Positions 1 to 8,441 of a DNA stretch of 56,807 nucleotides are shown here, piece after piece. Positions within the stretch are counted from its first letter, which is position 1, and each line of letters starts with the position of its first letter. This stretch comes from UBA7803 sp041686955 (GTDB lineage Bacteria; Pseudomonadota; Gammaproteobacteria; Pseudomonadales; Azotimanducaceae). The translations under genes and the position numbers were made by a program. The notes below the pieces were generated by a model, which made no database searches, was not told where the DNA came from, and worked only from the letters and a program-made list of their open reading frames with translations. The DNA lies in assembly GCA_041686955.1 (NCBI GenBank), contig JAWLCV010000021.1:1-56807 (forward strand), read 5' to 3'.

Positions 1-1012
1 GGCCGGGGCAGTTCATGGGCTTGATGGCGAACACCCGCTCGTCCGGCGTCTGGGTGAGGTACATGTTCTCGCCGAACTTCTCCGCGTGACCCGACTTCTG
101 CCAGAGGGAACGGTCGAGCACCTCCGGGGTGTTGATCTCCAGATAGCCCGCCCGGCGCTGCTTCTCGCGCATGTAGGCGATCATGGTCTGGAACAGGGTC
201 CACCCCTTGGGGTGCCAGAACACCGCGCCGGGCCCCTCCTCCTGCAGGTGGAACAGATCCATCTCCCGGCCGAGCCGGCGGTGGTCGCGCTTCTCCGCCT
301 CTTCCAGCCGCTGCAGGTACGCCTTCAGGTCCTTGTCGTTGGACCAGGCGGTGCCGTAGATGCGCTGCAGCATCTCGTTGTTGGAATCACCCCGCCAGTA
401 GGCGCCGGCCACGCTCATCAGCTTGAACGAGGTGCCGAGCTTTCCCGTGGACGGCAGGTGCGGGCCCCGGCACAGGTCGATGAAGTCGCCCTGCCGGTAC
501 ATGCCCACGTCCTCGTTCTCCGGAATGCTGGCGATGATCTCGGCCTTGTAGATCTCGCCCTGATTCTTGAAGAACTGCACCGCCTCGTCCCGGTTCCAGA
601 CCTCGCGGCGGATGGACTCGTCGCGCTTGACGATCTCGCGCATGCGCGCCTCGATCTTCTCCAGGTCTTCGGGGGTGAAGGGCTGCTCACGGGCGAAGTC
701 GTAGTAGAAGCCGTTCTCGATGGTGGGGCCGATGGTCACCTGGGTTTCCGGATACAACTCCTTCACCGCCTCCGCCATCACGTGGGCGGCGTCGTGACGC
801 AGGAGCTCGATGCCCTCCCTGGAATCCCGGGTGATGATCTCCACGGTGGCATCGTGCTCGATGGGCAGATAGACGTCCTTCAGCACGCCATCGACCTTGA
901 CCGCGATGGCCGCCTTCGCCAGGGACTTGGAGATCGAGGCCGCCAGCTCGTCCCCCGAGACGGGGCCTTCGAACTCGCGTACCGATCCGTCCGGCAGCGT
1001 GATGTTGACCAT
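1..1012 (-). CDS. thrS: Threonyl-tRNA synthetase (partial, C-terminal part outside window)
   Basis: This gene charges tRNA-Thr with threonine in the cytoplasm. The visible 337 residues begin MVNITLPDGS and carry the N-terminal TGS domain (about residues 1-61). The editing domain follows, with its HDAAH metal motif in 'LLRHDAAHVMAEAV', the 'GPTIENGFYYDF' segment and the 'CRGPHLPSTGKL' segment. The window edge cuts the gene at '...IKPMNCPG', the start of the catalytic core, so roughly half of a normal 640-residue enzyme is present. The ATG at 1012 matches the family N-terminus. The gene is divergent from the membrane protein gene at 1199. No infC/rpmI context is visible because the 3' side lies outside the window. 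Confidence 0.97.
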   Translation of the reverse strand, partial: MVNITLPDGSVREFEGPVSGDELAASISKSLAKAAIAVKVDGVLKDVYLPIEHDATVEIITRDSREGIELLRHDAAHVMAEAVKELYPETQVTIGPTIENGFYYDFAREQPFTPEDLEKIEARMREIVKRDESIRREVWNRDEAVQFFKNQGEIYKAEIIASIPENEDVGMYRQGDFIDLCRGPHLPSTGKLGTSFKLMSVAGAYWRGDSNNEMLQRIYGTAWSNDKDLKAYLQRLEEAEKRDHRRLGREMDLFHLQEEGPGAVFWHPKGWTLFQTMIAYMREKQRRAGYLEINTPEVLDRSLWQKSGHAEKFGENMYLTQTPDERVFAIKPMNCPG

Positions 1013-1153
1013 GGAGAGGTTCTCGTTGAGTGAAACGCGCGATTTTGCCAAAGGGCGGCGCCCGGGTCGACGGCGGCCCGTCCGCGCGGCCCGGCCGTGT
1101 CCGGGCCCGCGACGCCGTCGGCGGTGCCGTAGCGTCCCGCGGATTGTAGTAGC

Positions 1154-1197
1154 ATTCGGCATTCGCCATTGCGGGCAGGGGCCGTTGCGGGCAGGGG
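1154..1197. repeat. Short heptad run and 13-bp direct repeat upstream of 1199 gene
   Basis: Three 7-bp units (ATTCGGC, ATTCGCC, ATTGCGG) run from 1154 to 1174. They resemble the complement of the heptads seen at 11697, 36424, 42161 and 56616. Overlapping this is a direct repeat of TTGCGGGCAGGGG at 1169-1181 and 1185-1197. The second copy supplies the purine-rich ribosome binding site of the gene at 1199, and the first copy offers an in-frame TTG. It may be a small member or remnant of the same repeat family, but it is short. Confidence 0.4.
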
Positions 1198-1198
1198 A

Positions 1199-1966
1199 AT
1201 GTCGGGCGAGCTGATCGACTACCATCCGGAGATCACCGCGGTAGTGGTGCTCGTGCTCGGCTTCCTGCTCGGCAAGCTGGCGGAAACGGCCGTGCGCCGC
1301 GCCCTGCTCCTCGCCGACCGCCTGGTGGCCCGCTACGGAACACGGCGGCGGGCTCTTTTCTCCCCGGCGTTTCAGCGCGCCTGCGGCCTGCTCGCCTACG
1401 GCACCGTGCTGGTCGTTTCGGTGGTGCTCGCCGTGCGGCTCCTGGACATCCGTCAGCTCAGCGCCTGGCTCGATGGCGCCCTGGCCTACGCGCCGCGGTT
1501 CGTGGTGGGGCTGTTCATCATCGGCATCGGCAACGTGGTGGGCGCGCTGCTGCGCAACGTGGCCGCCGGCGTCATGACCCACGGCAACGCCGACGCCCTG
1601 GCGCCGCGGCTGGTGCACGCCGCGGTGCTGACCGTGGCCGTGATCACCGGGCTCGAGCAGCTCGGCATCGACGTCTCCTTCGTCACCCAGCTCGCGCTGA
1701 TCCTGCTCGCCTCCCTGCTCGGCGGCCTCTCCATCGCCTTCGCCCTCGGCGCCCGCCAGTACGTGGCGAATCTCATGGCCCAGCCGGAGCTGGCCCGCTA
1801 CGCCACCGGCGAGCGCCTGCGCATCGACGGCGACCAGGGCGTGGTGGTGGAGATTCACCGCACCGGCCTGATCCTCGCCACCGAAGAAGGCCTGGTGAGC
1901 ATACCGGCGGCACGCCTGGCGAACGGGCGGGTGGTCCGCCTGCTCGCCGAGCCGGTGAGCGAATGA
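1199..1966 (+). CDS. MscS-related inner-membrane protein (conserved TM helix / small mechanosensitive channel-like)
   Basis: This is probably an inner-membrane channel-like protein of 255 residues. It has about four or five hydrophobic segments: near residues 12-30, 55-78, 95-115, 140-160 and 165-185. A short C-terminal beta segment ('ERLRIDGDQGVVVEIHRTG') follows and resembles the Sm-like beta domain of MscS. The large C-terminal alpha-beta domain of true MscS is missing, so channel activity is inference. I chose the ATG at 1199, preceded by GCAGGGGA, over an in-frame TTG at 1169. Its stop overlaps the start of the next gene (ATGATGG), so it is probably co-transcribed with the two Mg2+-related genes. 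A shared role in ion balance is plausible but unproven. Confidence 0.7.
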   Translation: MSGELIDYHPEITAVVVLVLGFLLGKLAETAVRRALLLADRLVARYGTRRRALFSPAFQRACGLLAYGTVLVVSVVLAVRLLDIRQLSAWLDGALAYAPRFVVGLFIIGIGNVVGALLRNVAAGVMTHGNADALAPRLVHAAVLTVAVITGLEQLGIDVSFVTQLALILLASLLGGLSIAFALGARQYVANLMAQPELARYATGERLRIDGDQGVVVEIHRTGLILATEEGLVSIPAARLANGRVVRLLAEPVSE

Positions 1967-2787
1967 TGGCCGAGCCGAGCCCCCTCACCGTCGCGTTTGC
2001 GCGGGAGCATCCCGACGAGCTCGCGGGCCAGCTCGCCGCGCGCGACTACGACACCCTGATTCGCACCCTGAACGGGCTGCCCGCGGATGCCGGCGCCGCC
2101 GTCATCGCGCGGCTGCCCCATCCTCTCGCGGTGAAGCTCCTGGCCACCCAGAGCGACGAGGAGGTCTCCCGCTGGCTGGCACAGGCCACGTTGGACGATG
2201 CGCTGGCCCTGTTGCTGCACCTCGACGCCGACCGCCGCCTGGGGGTGCTGGCCGCGCTGCCCATCCGCCACATGCGCCGGACCCTGGAACGGCTGGTGGT
2301 GTACCCGCAGCGGACGGTGGGGGCCCTGGTGGATCCCACGGCGGCCCGCCTCGCCGAGACCACCCCGCTGCAGGAGGCCATCGAGCTGCTGCGCGCCGGC
2401 GACTACGGCCACCTCGACCGGGTGTGGATCATCGATTCGGAGGGGCATTACCGGGGGATGCTCGGACTGAGCCAGGCCCTGCTGGCGCGCTCCGGCCACC
2501 GCCCCGTGGGCGAGCTGGCCGTGCACCTGGAGCCGCTGCGGGCGGAGACCGGACTCGTCGCCGCCCGGGACGTCCGCGAGTGGCTCGAGCATCCGGAGCT
2601 GCCGGTGGTGGATCATCTGGGTCACCTGCTGGGTGCCCTGTCCCGGACGCGGCTCACGGCGGCGCTGCAGGCCGAGCAACCCGAGCAGCACGGCATCCTC
2701 GGCAGTCTGGCGGCCCTCACCGAGCAGTACTTCCGGGTGATGCGGGCGTGTCTCGGCGATCTCCTGGGGATGCGCAACGGGTCATGA
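1963..2787 (+). CDS. Soluble MgtE N-domain/CBS protein (no transporter domain)
   Basis: This 274-residue protein has the layout of the cytosolic part of an MgtE magnesium channel. An alpha-helical superhelical N domain (about residues 10-135, with 'LNGLPADAGAAVIARLP' and 'LHLDADRRLGVLAALP') is followed by two CBS-like repeats (about 135-260, with 'LAETTPLQEAIELL' and 'LPVVDHLGHLLGALSR'). There is no membrane segment. In MgtE these domains sense Mg2+ and gate the pore. Here they stand alone, directly upstream of and overlapping (ATGA) a complete mgtE-type gene. A regulatory subunit for that channel is the obvious inference. An old duplication of mgtE that lost its pore domain is the alternative origin. 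Confidence 0.75.
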   Translation: MMAEPSPLTVAFAREHPDELAGQLAARDYDTLIRTLNGLPADAGAAVIARLPHPLAVKLLATQSDEEVSRWLAQATLDDALALLLHLDADRRLGVLAALPIRHMRRTLERLVVYPQRTVGALVDPTAARLAETTPLQEAIELLRAGDYGHLDRVWIIDSEGHYRGMLGLSQALLARSGHRPVGELAVHLEPLRAETGLVAARDVREWLEHPELPVVDHLGHLLGALSRTRLTAALQAEQPEQHGILGSLAALTEQYFRVMRACLGDLLGMRNGS

Positions 2788-4079
2788 CGAGCACCTCCGC
2801 CAGCATCGAGAGCGAGTACGCGCGCCGCCACCCGGCGGAAGCGGCGACGGCCCTGGACTCGCTGCCCGACCGGGCGCTCGCCGAGGCCGTGGCCCCGGTA
2901 GAGCCCGCTGCGCTGGCCGTGGCCATGGAGCACCTGAGCCCGCTCAAGGCCGAATCCGTGTTCGCCGCCCTGCCGCGGGAGCGGCAGCTCGCCGTGCTCG
3001 AACGGGCCTCGCCCCGGCTCGCCATCGCTCTGCTCGGCGACCTGCCCGATTCCGAGCGCGCCGATCTGCTCGGCGGCCTGCGCCCGGTGAGCCGCGAGGA
3101 TCTGGAACGTCTGCTGGCCTTTCCCGAGAACTCCGCCGGGCGGCTCATGGAGCGATCCTTCGTCGGCGCCCGCGCCGACATGACCGTGCGCGAAGCCCTG
3201 CGGCGGCTCCAGGAGTCGTCGGTGCGCCGGGCGCGCTCGCTGTTCGTGGTCACCCCGGACAACCGGCTCGCCGGCCGCGTGGATCTGCAGGACCTGGCAC
3301 TGGCGGCGGCCGATGCGGTGCTGCGGGATCTCATGCATCCCCCGGAGGGCGCCGTGTCCGCTCTGGCGCCCCGGGAAGACGTGGTGGAGGTGCTCGATCG
3401 TTCGCGGCTCGACTCCGTGCCCGTGGTGGACGCGGATGGCCGCCTGATGGGAGTGGTGCGCTATCGCACCCTGTTCCGCGCCATCGAAGACGTGGCCACC
3501 GCCGACCTGCAGACCATGGTCGGGGCGAGCGCCGACGAGCGGGCGCTGTCGAGCCCGGGTTTCTCGGTGCGGCGGCGGCTGCCCTGGCTGCACGTCAACC
3601 TGCTCACCGCCTTTCTCGCCGCCGCGGTGGTGGGGCTGTTCGAGGATCTCATCGGCCGGTTCACGGCGCTGGCCGTGCTGCTGCCGGTGGTGGCGGGACA
3701 ATCCGGCAACGCCGGCTCCCAGGCCCTGGCCGTGACCATCCGCGGGCTGGCGCTGAAGGAGATCGGCCTGCGGCAGTGGCTCGCCGTGCTCAACAAGGAA
3801 ACCGCCGTGGGCGCCATCAACGGTCTGGCGCTGGCGGTGACCTGCGGGCTCGGCGTCTTCCTTTGGAGCGGCAGCCCGGGACTCGCCCTGGTGATCGGCA
3901 CGGCCATGGTGCTCTCCATGATCGCCGCCGGGATCGCCGGCGCCCTGGTGCCCATCCTGCTCACCCGTATGGGCCAGGATCCGGCCACGGCGTCCTCCAT
4001 CATTCTCACCACCGTGACGGACGTGGCAGGATTCTTCTCCTTTCTCGGCACCGCCACCTTGCTCTCGTTCATGTTGTAA
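2784..4079 (+). CDS. mgtE: Magnesium transporter MgtE
   Basis: Inner-membrane Mg2+ channel/transporter of 431 residues. The N domain (about residues 10-130) contains the repeated 'LSPLKAESVFAALP' type helices. A CBS pair follows at about 130-250 ('NSAGRLMERSFVGAR', 'MHPPEGAVSAL', 'LDSVPVVDADGRLMG'). The C-terminal membrane domain (about 275-431) has five hydrophobic helices, including the conserved 'AGQSGNAGSQ' pore segment. The ATG at 2784 overlaps the stop of the upstream MgtE-N/CBS gene by four bases, indicating translational coupling. Length and domain order match standard MgtE. In this family, Mg2+ bound between the N and CBS domains closes the pore. Confidence 0.93.
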   Translation: MTSTSASIESEYARRHPAEAATALDSLPDRALAEAVAPVEPAALAVAMEHLSPLKAESVFAALPRERQLAVLERASPRLAIALLGDLPDSERADLLGGLRPVSREDLERLLAFPENSAGRLMERSFVGARADMTVREALRRLQESSVRRARSLFVVTPDNRLAGRVDLQDLALAAADAVLRDLMHPPEGAVSALAPREDVVEVLDRSRLDSVPVVDADGRLMGVVRYRTLFRAIEDVATADLQTMVGASADERALSSPGFSVRRRLPWLHVNLLTAFLAAAVVGLFEDLIGRFTALAVLLPVVAGQSGNAGSQALAVTIRGLALKEIGLRQWLAVLNKETAVGAINGLALAVTCGLGVFLWSGSPGLALVIGTAMVLSMIAAGIAGALVPILLTRMGQDPATASSIILTTVTDVAGFFSFLGTATLLSFML

Positions 4080-4100
4080 TCCCTCCGCGGAGGACGACGA

Positions 4101-6026
4101 ATGAAGCAACCGGTCTCTCATGAATGGCTCGCGGCCCGGGCCGGAAGCTACCTGCCGCTGCTCGAGCGCAGCGCCGAGAGCATCCTGGTGATGACCGGCA
4201 ACGCCGACGTCGTGGCCATGAGTCCCGCGGCCCGCGCCCTGCATGGTGTCGACGGCGAACAACCCGCAACCATGACCGGCGCCGAGTACCGCGAGCGTTT
4301 TGAGGTGTGCGATCCCGAGACCCGCACGCCCTTGCCGTTCGACTCCTGGCCCCTGGTCCGGATGCACCGCGGCGAACCGGTGGAGCCGCGTCCGATGCTG
4401 CTGTGCAGCCGCGACCATCAGTCGTCTCAGCTCGTGGACTACGAGATCAGTCCGCTGTCCGAGCGGCGCCCGGCCGACCTCTACATGGTGAGGCTGAACC
4501 CCGCCACGCCGGACAGCAACCTGCTGGCGATGAACGCTCCGCGGCTGCGCACGGTGCTCGAGGCGCTGCCCGTTGGTGTCTGGTTCACCGATGCCGCCGG
4601 CAGAATCATCCTCGGCAACGCCGCGGCCCAGCGCATCTGGGGCGGCGCGCGGTTCGTGGGTCCGGAGGCGTACGGCGAGTACCGGGCCTGGTGGGCGGCC
4701 ACCGGCGAGCCCATCAGCGGTGAGCATTGGGGGCTGGCCCGGGCCCTGAAGGGCGAGCAGTCCCTGGCGGAAGTGGTCGAGATCGAAACCTTCGACGGCG
4801 AGCGCAAGATCATCCGCAACTGGGCTCTGCCGTTTCACGACGACGGCGGCCGTATCGCCGGGGCGCTGGCGGTCAACGAGGAAATCAGCGAGCAGTGGCG
4901 GGCCGAGGAGCAGCGCGAGCGCCTGGCAGCCCTGGTGCGCTCGTCCACCGACGCCATCACGGCGAAGACCATCGAGGGCATCATCACCGAGTGGAACCCG
5001 GGGGCGGCGCGCATGTACGGCTTCTCCCGCTCCGAGGCGGTGGGATCTCCCATCGCCATCATCATCCCGGACGACCGTGCCGGCGAGGCTCAGTGGCTCA
5101 TGGAACTGGTCCGGCGCGGCGAGGTGCTGGAGCAGTACGAAACCGAGCGGATCACCAAGGACGGCAGGCGCCTCGCGGTGTCCCTCTCCCTCTCGCCGAT
5201 CCGCAATGCCGCCGGCCGCATCGTCGGCGCCGCCACCATCACCCGGAACATCGGCGAGCTCAAGGAGGTGGAGCAGAAGCTGCGCCAGCAGGCTCAGGCG
5301 CTGGAGGCGGCAGACCGGCGCAAGGACGAGTTCATCGCCGTGCTCGCCCACGAGCTACGCAACCCCCTCTCGCCCATCGCCACGGCGGTGGACCTCATTC
5401 GGGCACGCGACCCCGAAGCGGTGCACGCGGAGGTGCTGGAGATGATGGCGCGCCAGGTGGACCACATGCGGCGCCTGCTGGACGACCTGCTGGACGCGTC
5501 CCGCATGGCCCGGGGCATGCTCACGGTGCAGAAGCAGACCATCGACTTCAAGGAGGTGGTGGAGCACGCGGTTGAGGTGGCGCGTCCGCTGCTCGAGCGC
5601 CGCAGCCACCGGCTGCGCGTGCACCTGGCGGAAACTCCGTTACCCGTGCTCGGCGATCACCAGCGGCTGGTCCAGGTGGCGGTGAACCTCTTGACCAACG
5701 CGGCCAAGTACACCGATCCGGGCGGCGTCGTCACCATTCGCGCGGGAGCCGAGGACGACCGCGTGGTGCTGCGGGTCCGCGATACGGGGGTGGGAATCCC
5801 CCGAGACATGCTGGATCGTGTGTTCGACCTGTTCCGCAACCCGGAGCAGCACCACCGGCATCCCCAGACCGGGCTCGGCCTGGGGCTGACCCTGGTCCGC
5901 TCCATCGTCACCGCCCACGGCGGCACCGTGCGTGCGGAAAGCCCCGGTCCGGGCGGAGGATCCGAGTTCGTGGTGGCGCTGCCGCGACTTCGCGAGCGCC
6001 ACGTGGTGGCCGAGCTCGCTTCCTAG
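4101..6026 (+). CDS. Triple-PAS sensor histidine kinase
   Basis: A 641-residue soluble sensor kinase with no membrane segment or signal peptide. Three PAS-type domains lie at about residues 15-140, 145-275 and 277-395; the third has the classic 'ITEWNPGAARMYGFS' start. A HisKA domain follows with the phosphoacceptor His417 in 'VLAHELRNPLSP'. The HATPase domain has an N box ('LLTNAAKY'), G1 ('DTGVGIP'), F box ('DLFRNPE') and G2 ('GLGLGLT'). No receiver domain and no adjacent response regulator gene is present, so its partner is elsewhere. It starts 21 bases after mgtE with a GGAGG site. It ends four bases into the convergent cyclophilin gene. The signal sensed is unknown; cytoplasmic PAS domains often bind cofactors such as heme or flavin. 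Confidence 0.9.
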   Translation: MKQPVSHEWLAARAGSYLPLLERSAESILVMTGNADVVAMSPAARALHGVDGEQPATMTGAEYRERFEVCDPETRTPLPFDSWPLVRMHRGEPVEPRPMLLCSRDHQSSQLVDYEISPLSERRPADLYMVRLNPATPDSNLLAMNAPRLRTVLEALPVGVWFTDAAGRIILGNAAAQRIWGGARFVGPEAYGEYRAWWAATGEPISGEHWGLARALKGEQSLAEVVEIETFDGERKIIRNWALPFHDDGGRIAGALAVNEEISEQWRAEEQRERLAALVRSSTDAITAKTIEGIITEWNPGAARMYGFSRSEAVGSPIAIIIPDDRAGEAQWLMELVRRGEVLEQYETERITKDGRRLAVSLSLSPIRNAAGRIVGAATITRNIGELKEVEQKLRQQAQALEAADRRKDEFIAVLAHELRNPLSPIATAVDLIRARDPEAVHAEVLEMMARQVDHMRRLLDDLLDASRMARGMLTVQKQTIDFKEVVEHAVEVARPLLERRSHRLRVHLAETPLPVLGDHQRLVQVAVNLLTNAAKYTDPGGVVTIRAGAEDDRVVLRVRDTGVGIPRDMLDRVFDLFRNPEQHHRHPQTGLGLGLTLVRSIVTAHGGTVRAESPGPGGGSEFVVALPRLRERHVVAELAS

Positions 6027-6532
6027 GCGCGGTCGAGCGCCTCGTTCCACTCCGCCACCCGGTCCGCCTCGGCCTCGAGCAGCGCGTCCACGTCGCCGCT
6101 GAGCTCCACCGACTCGATGGTGTCGCCCTGCTCGATGCTGTTCACCACCGCCTGATCCGCCTCGCCCTCCACCTGGCCGAAGATGCTGTGGGCATCGTCC
6201 AGCCACGGCGTGGCCACGTGGGTGATGAAGAACTGGGAGCCGTTGGTGCCGGGCCCGGCGTTGGCCATGGAAAGCCGGCCCGGCTGGTCGTGGCGCAGCG
6301 AGGCATCGAACTCGTCCTCGAAGCGGTAGCCGGGGCCGCCGGTGCCCGTGCCCCGGGGACAGCCGCCCTGGATCATGAAATCGCCGATCACCCGGTGGAA
6401 CTTCAGGCCGTCGTAGAACCCGCGGCGCGCCAGGTTCACGAAGTTCGCCACCGTCACCGGCGCCTGGTCCGGAAACAGCTCCAGATGGATGTCGCCCCGG
6501 CTCGTCTTCATCACTGCTCGAATCTCGCTCAC
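6023..6532 (-). CDS. ppiB: Peptidyl-prolyl cis-trans isomerase, cyclophilin type
   Basis: Cyclophilin that isomerises Xaa-Pro bonds, predicted cytoplasmic because no signal peptide is seen. Characteristic segments include 'GDIHLELFPDQAPVTVANF', 'FHRVIGDFMIQGG' (catalytic Arg in FHR), 'SMANAGPGTNGSQFFI' and 'HSIFGQV'. The protein has 169 residues. The last 25 residues or so, acidic and after 'ESVELSGDVDALLEAE', are a small extension with a divergent C-terminal strand. It is the last gene of a minus-strand set with the flavin monooxygenase, 12 bases away. It overlaps the histidine kinase stop on the other strand by four bases. Confidence 0.95.
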   Translation of the reverse strand: MSEIRAVMKTSRGDIHLELFPDQAPVTVANFVNLARRGFYDGLKFHRVIGDFMIQGGCPRGTGTGGPGYRFEDEFDASLRHDQPGRLSMANAGPGTNGSQFFITHVATPWLDDAHSIFGQVEGEADQAVVNSIEQGDTIESVELSGDVDALLEAEADRVAEWNEALDRA

Positions 6533-6544
6533 GGCGCCCTCCAG

Positions 6545-7777
6545 TCAGCTTTTCCTCTGCCCCGCATCGCGCAGATCCGGCGCGTTGTGGGAGTGCATGG
6601 CGGGCTTGCTTTCGGCGCTTTCCGAAAGCGCGGCCACGGCCCGCTCGTTCTCCATGATCTTCGTCATCACCGCCTGCCCGGCGCGCTCGAACGCCTCGCG
6701 GTGCTCCACCACGTAACGGTTGGATTCCCGATAGGTGCGCAGCAGTCCGTTCACCTCGGGTATCACGTATCGTGCCACCAGTTCCCAGCTCCGGAAGGTG
6801 TCCTCCCGGTTCGCCCAGTCGTGGGCGAAGCCGATCACCGTGCCGAAGCCGCCGGTGATCTCCACCATCCGGCGGATGGCGTCCACCAGGTCGTCCGGCG
6901 TGCCGATGACGGTGGCGCCGTCGCTCATCTGCTCCACCGCCTCGTCGGCGCTCGCGAACGCCTCCGCCCCGGGGCGCATCAGGGTGCCCACGGTGTATTC
7001 GTTGTGCCAGCGCAGGAGCCCGTGCTTGGCCTGCTCCCGGGCTTGCTCCCGGGTCTCGGCGATGTGCCAGCTCATCACCACCCGCCAGTTGCGGCGGTCC
7101 ACGGTCTGGCCGTGCTTGGCCGCCGAATCCTCCGCGAAGCTCCACTGGGTGGGCAGCGCCTGCAGCCCGGCGGTGGACATGGAGCCGATGGAGAGCGCGC
7201 CGCAACCGTACTTGCCCGCCAGGGTCATGCCCGACGGGCTGACCATGGAGGCCACCGCAATGGGCAGCTCCTCCTGCAGGGGCAGAAGCTGCAGCGCCGC
7301 ATCCTTGAGGGTGAACCAGTCGCTCTCGTGGGAGAAACGCGGCTCGCCGCGCAGCAGGCGCTGGATCACGCCGATGGCTTCGTCCTGACGATCGCGCTGG
7401 ACCATGGGATCGATGCCCAGCATGTAGGCGTCGGAGGGCAGCGCGCCGGGACCGGTGCCGAAGATCACCCGGCCGCGGGTCATGTGGTCGAGCTGCACGA
7501 TGCGTTGCGCGACGTTGAACGGATGATGATACGGCAGCGAAACCACCCCGGTGCCGAGACGGATGTTGTGGGTGCGCTCCCCGGCCGCGGCGAGAAACAG
7601 CTCCGGCGAGGCGATCACTTCCCAGCCGGTGGAATGGTGCTCGCCGCACCAGAACTCGTCGAAGCCCAGGCGATCCAGGTGCTCGGCCAGATCGAGGTCC
7701 CGGCGCAGTTGCAGGGTCGGGTGCTCGCCGATGGGATGATGCGGCGCCAGGAAGCCGCCGAAGCCGAGTCTGGTCAT
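6545..7777 (-). CDS. LLM-class flavin-dependent oxidoreductase (luciferase-like monooxygenase)
   Basis: A 410-residue member of the bacterial luciferase-like family, which uses reduced flavin (FMNH2 or F420H2) and usually O2. It starts MTRLGFGGFLAPHHP. Diagnostic segments are 'DLAEHLDRLGFDEFWCGEHH', 'IRLGTGVVSLPYHHPF', 'QLDHMTRGRVIFGTGPG' and 'VIGTPDDLVDAIRRM' near the C-terminus. The ATG at 7777 has a good GGGAGA site. The substrate cannot be read from sequence. Close family members act on alkanes, alkanesulfonates, nitrilotriacetate and other compounds. The neighbours CsaA and cyclophilin give no metabolic hint. Confidence 0.88.
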   Translation of the reverse strand: MTRLGFGGFLAPHHPIGEHPTLQLRRDLDLAEHLDRLGFDEFWCGEHHSTGWEVIASPELFLAAAGERTHNIRLGTGVVSLPYHHPFNVAQRIVQLDHMTRGRVIFGTGPGALPSDAYMLGIDPMVQRDRQDEAIGVIQRLLRGEPRFSHESDWFTLKDAALQLLPLQEELPIAVASMVSPSGMTLAGKYGCGALSIGSMSTAGLQALPTQWSFAEDSAAKHGQTVDRRNWRVVMSWHIAETREQAREQAKHGLLRWHNEYTVGTLMRPGAEAFASADEAVEQMSDGATVIGTPDDLVDAIRRMVEITGGFGTVIGFAHDWANREDTFRSWELVARYVIPEVNGLLRTYRESNRYVVEHREAFERAGQAVMTKIMENERAVAALSESAESKPAMHSHNAPDLRDAGQRKS

Positions 7778-7839
7778 GAGTATCTCCCGGGCATGGTGCC
7801 CTCCAAGCGAAAGGTCGATTGTCGCACCGATGATTCGGC

Positions 7840-8178
7840 TCAGGCCAGTTTCGTGCCCAGCGGCACTTCGGCGTCCGGCACGCACAGCGCCACCCGGCCG
7901 GCCGCGTCGTGGAAACCGGTCACCAGGCACTCCGACATGAGGGGGCCGATCTGCTTTTTCGGGAAGTTCACCACCCCCACCACCAGACGCCCCACCAGAT
8001 CCTCGGGCCGGTACAGGTCGGTGATCTGCGCGCTCGACTTGCGAACGCCGATCTCTTCGCCGAAGTCCACCCGCAGCACGTAGGCGGGCTTGCGGGCTTC
8101 GGGGAACGGTTCGGCGCTGATCACACGCCCCACCCGAAGCTCCACCCGCGTGAAGTCCTCCCAGCCGATCTCCTCCAT
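7840..8178 (-). CDS. csaA: CsaA-type tRNA-binding-domain chaperone
   Basis: A 112-residue protein consisting of a single OB-fold tRNA-binding domain, the length of CsaA. Key segments are 'FTRVELRVGRVISAEPFPEA', 'RKPAYVLRVDFG', 'KSSAQITDLY', 'VNFPKKQIG' and 'SECLVTGF'. In other bacteria CsaA is described as a dimeric export-related chaperone with tRNA-binding ability. I chose the ATG at 8178 because the protein then begins like the family; the open frame runs further upstream through the 20-bp repeat and is probably not translated there. It is divergent from the sulfolipid-type operon, with the repeat array between. Confidence 0.9.
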   Translation of the reverse strand: MEEIGWEDFTRVELRVGRVISAEPFPEARKPAYVLRVDFGEEIGVRKSSAQITDLYRPEDLVGRLVVGVVNFPKKQIGPLMSECLVTGFHDAAGRVALCVPDAEVPLGTKLA

Positions 8179-8243
8179 GGTCGCCCCACTCCAGCCCTGT
8201 CGTTGGCCGTGCATCATACCGGCGCAGCGAAAAGTGTCGAACC

Positions 8244-8323
8244 GCCGGGTGCTTGAGGCACCAGCCGGGTGCTTGAGGCACCAGCCGGGTGCTTGAGGCA
8301 CCAGCCGGGTGCTTGAGGCACCC
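8244..8323. repeat. Four tandem 20-bp hairpin repeats
   Basis: Exactly four contiguous copies of a 20-bp unit (GCCGGGTGCTTGAGGCACCA) fill 8244-8323; only the last base differs in copy four. Every unit contains a perfect inverted repeat GGTGC-TTGAG-GCACC. In the fourth copy the stem extends to eight pairs, CCGGGTGC with GCACCCGG. The array sits between the divergent csaA (start 8178) and the GT4 gene (start 8442). The 20-bp period is close to two helical turns, so operator sites for one regulator are possible. The array could also form stacked RNA hairpins in a long leader. There are no spacers, so it is not a CRISPR array. Confidence 0.92.
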
Positions 8324-8441
8324 GGAGGCGAAACGGTACTATGCGCCGCACACATGTGCAGCCCGGCGCGTGCGCACCCGCGGTCGTCCCATCCCCGGCC
8401 GCACCGCGGAACACAAGGCCACCGCGGAACAGAGAACTCGA

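Noticed and set aside
2622..5351. 909-codon minus-strand open frame
   Set aside because: It runs antisense through three well-supported plus-strand genes and has the His/Gly/Arg-rich composition typical of frames opposite GC-rich coding DNA.
8244..8323. Possible CRISPR array
   Set aside because: The units are contiguous with no spacers, only 20 bp long, and no cas gene is near.
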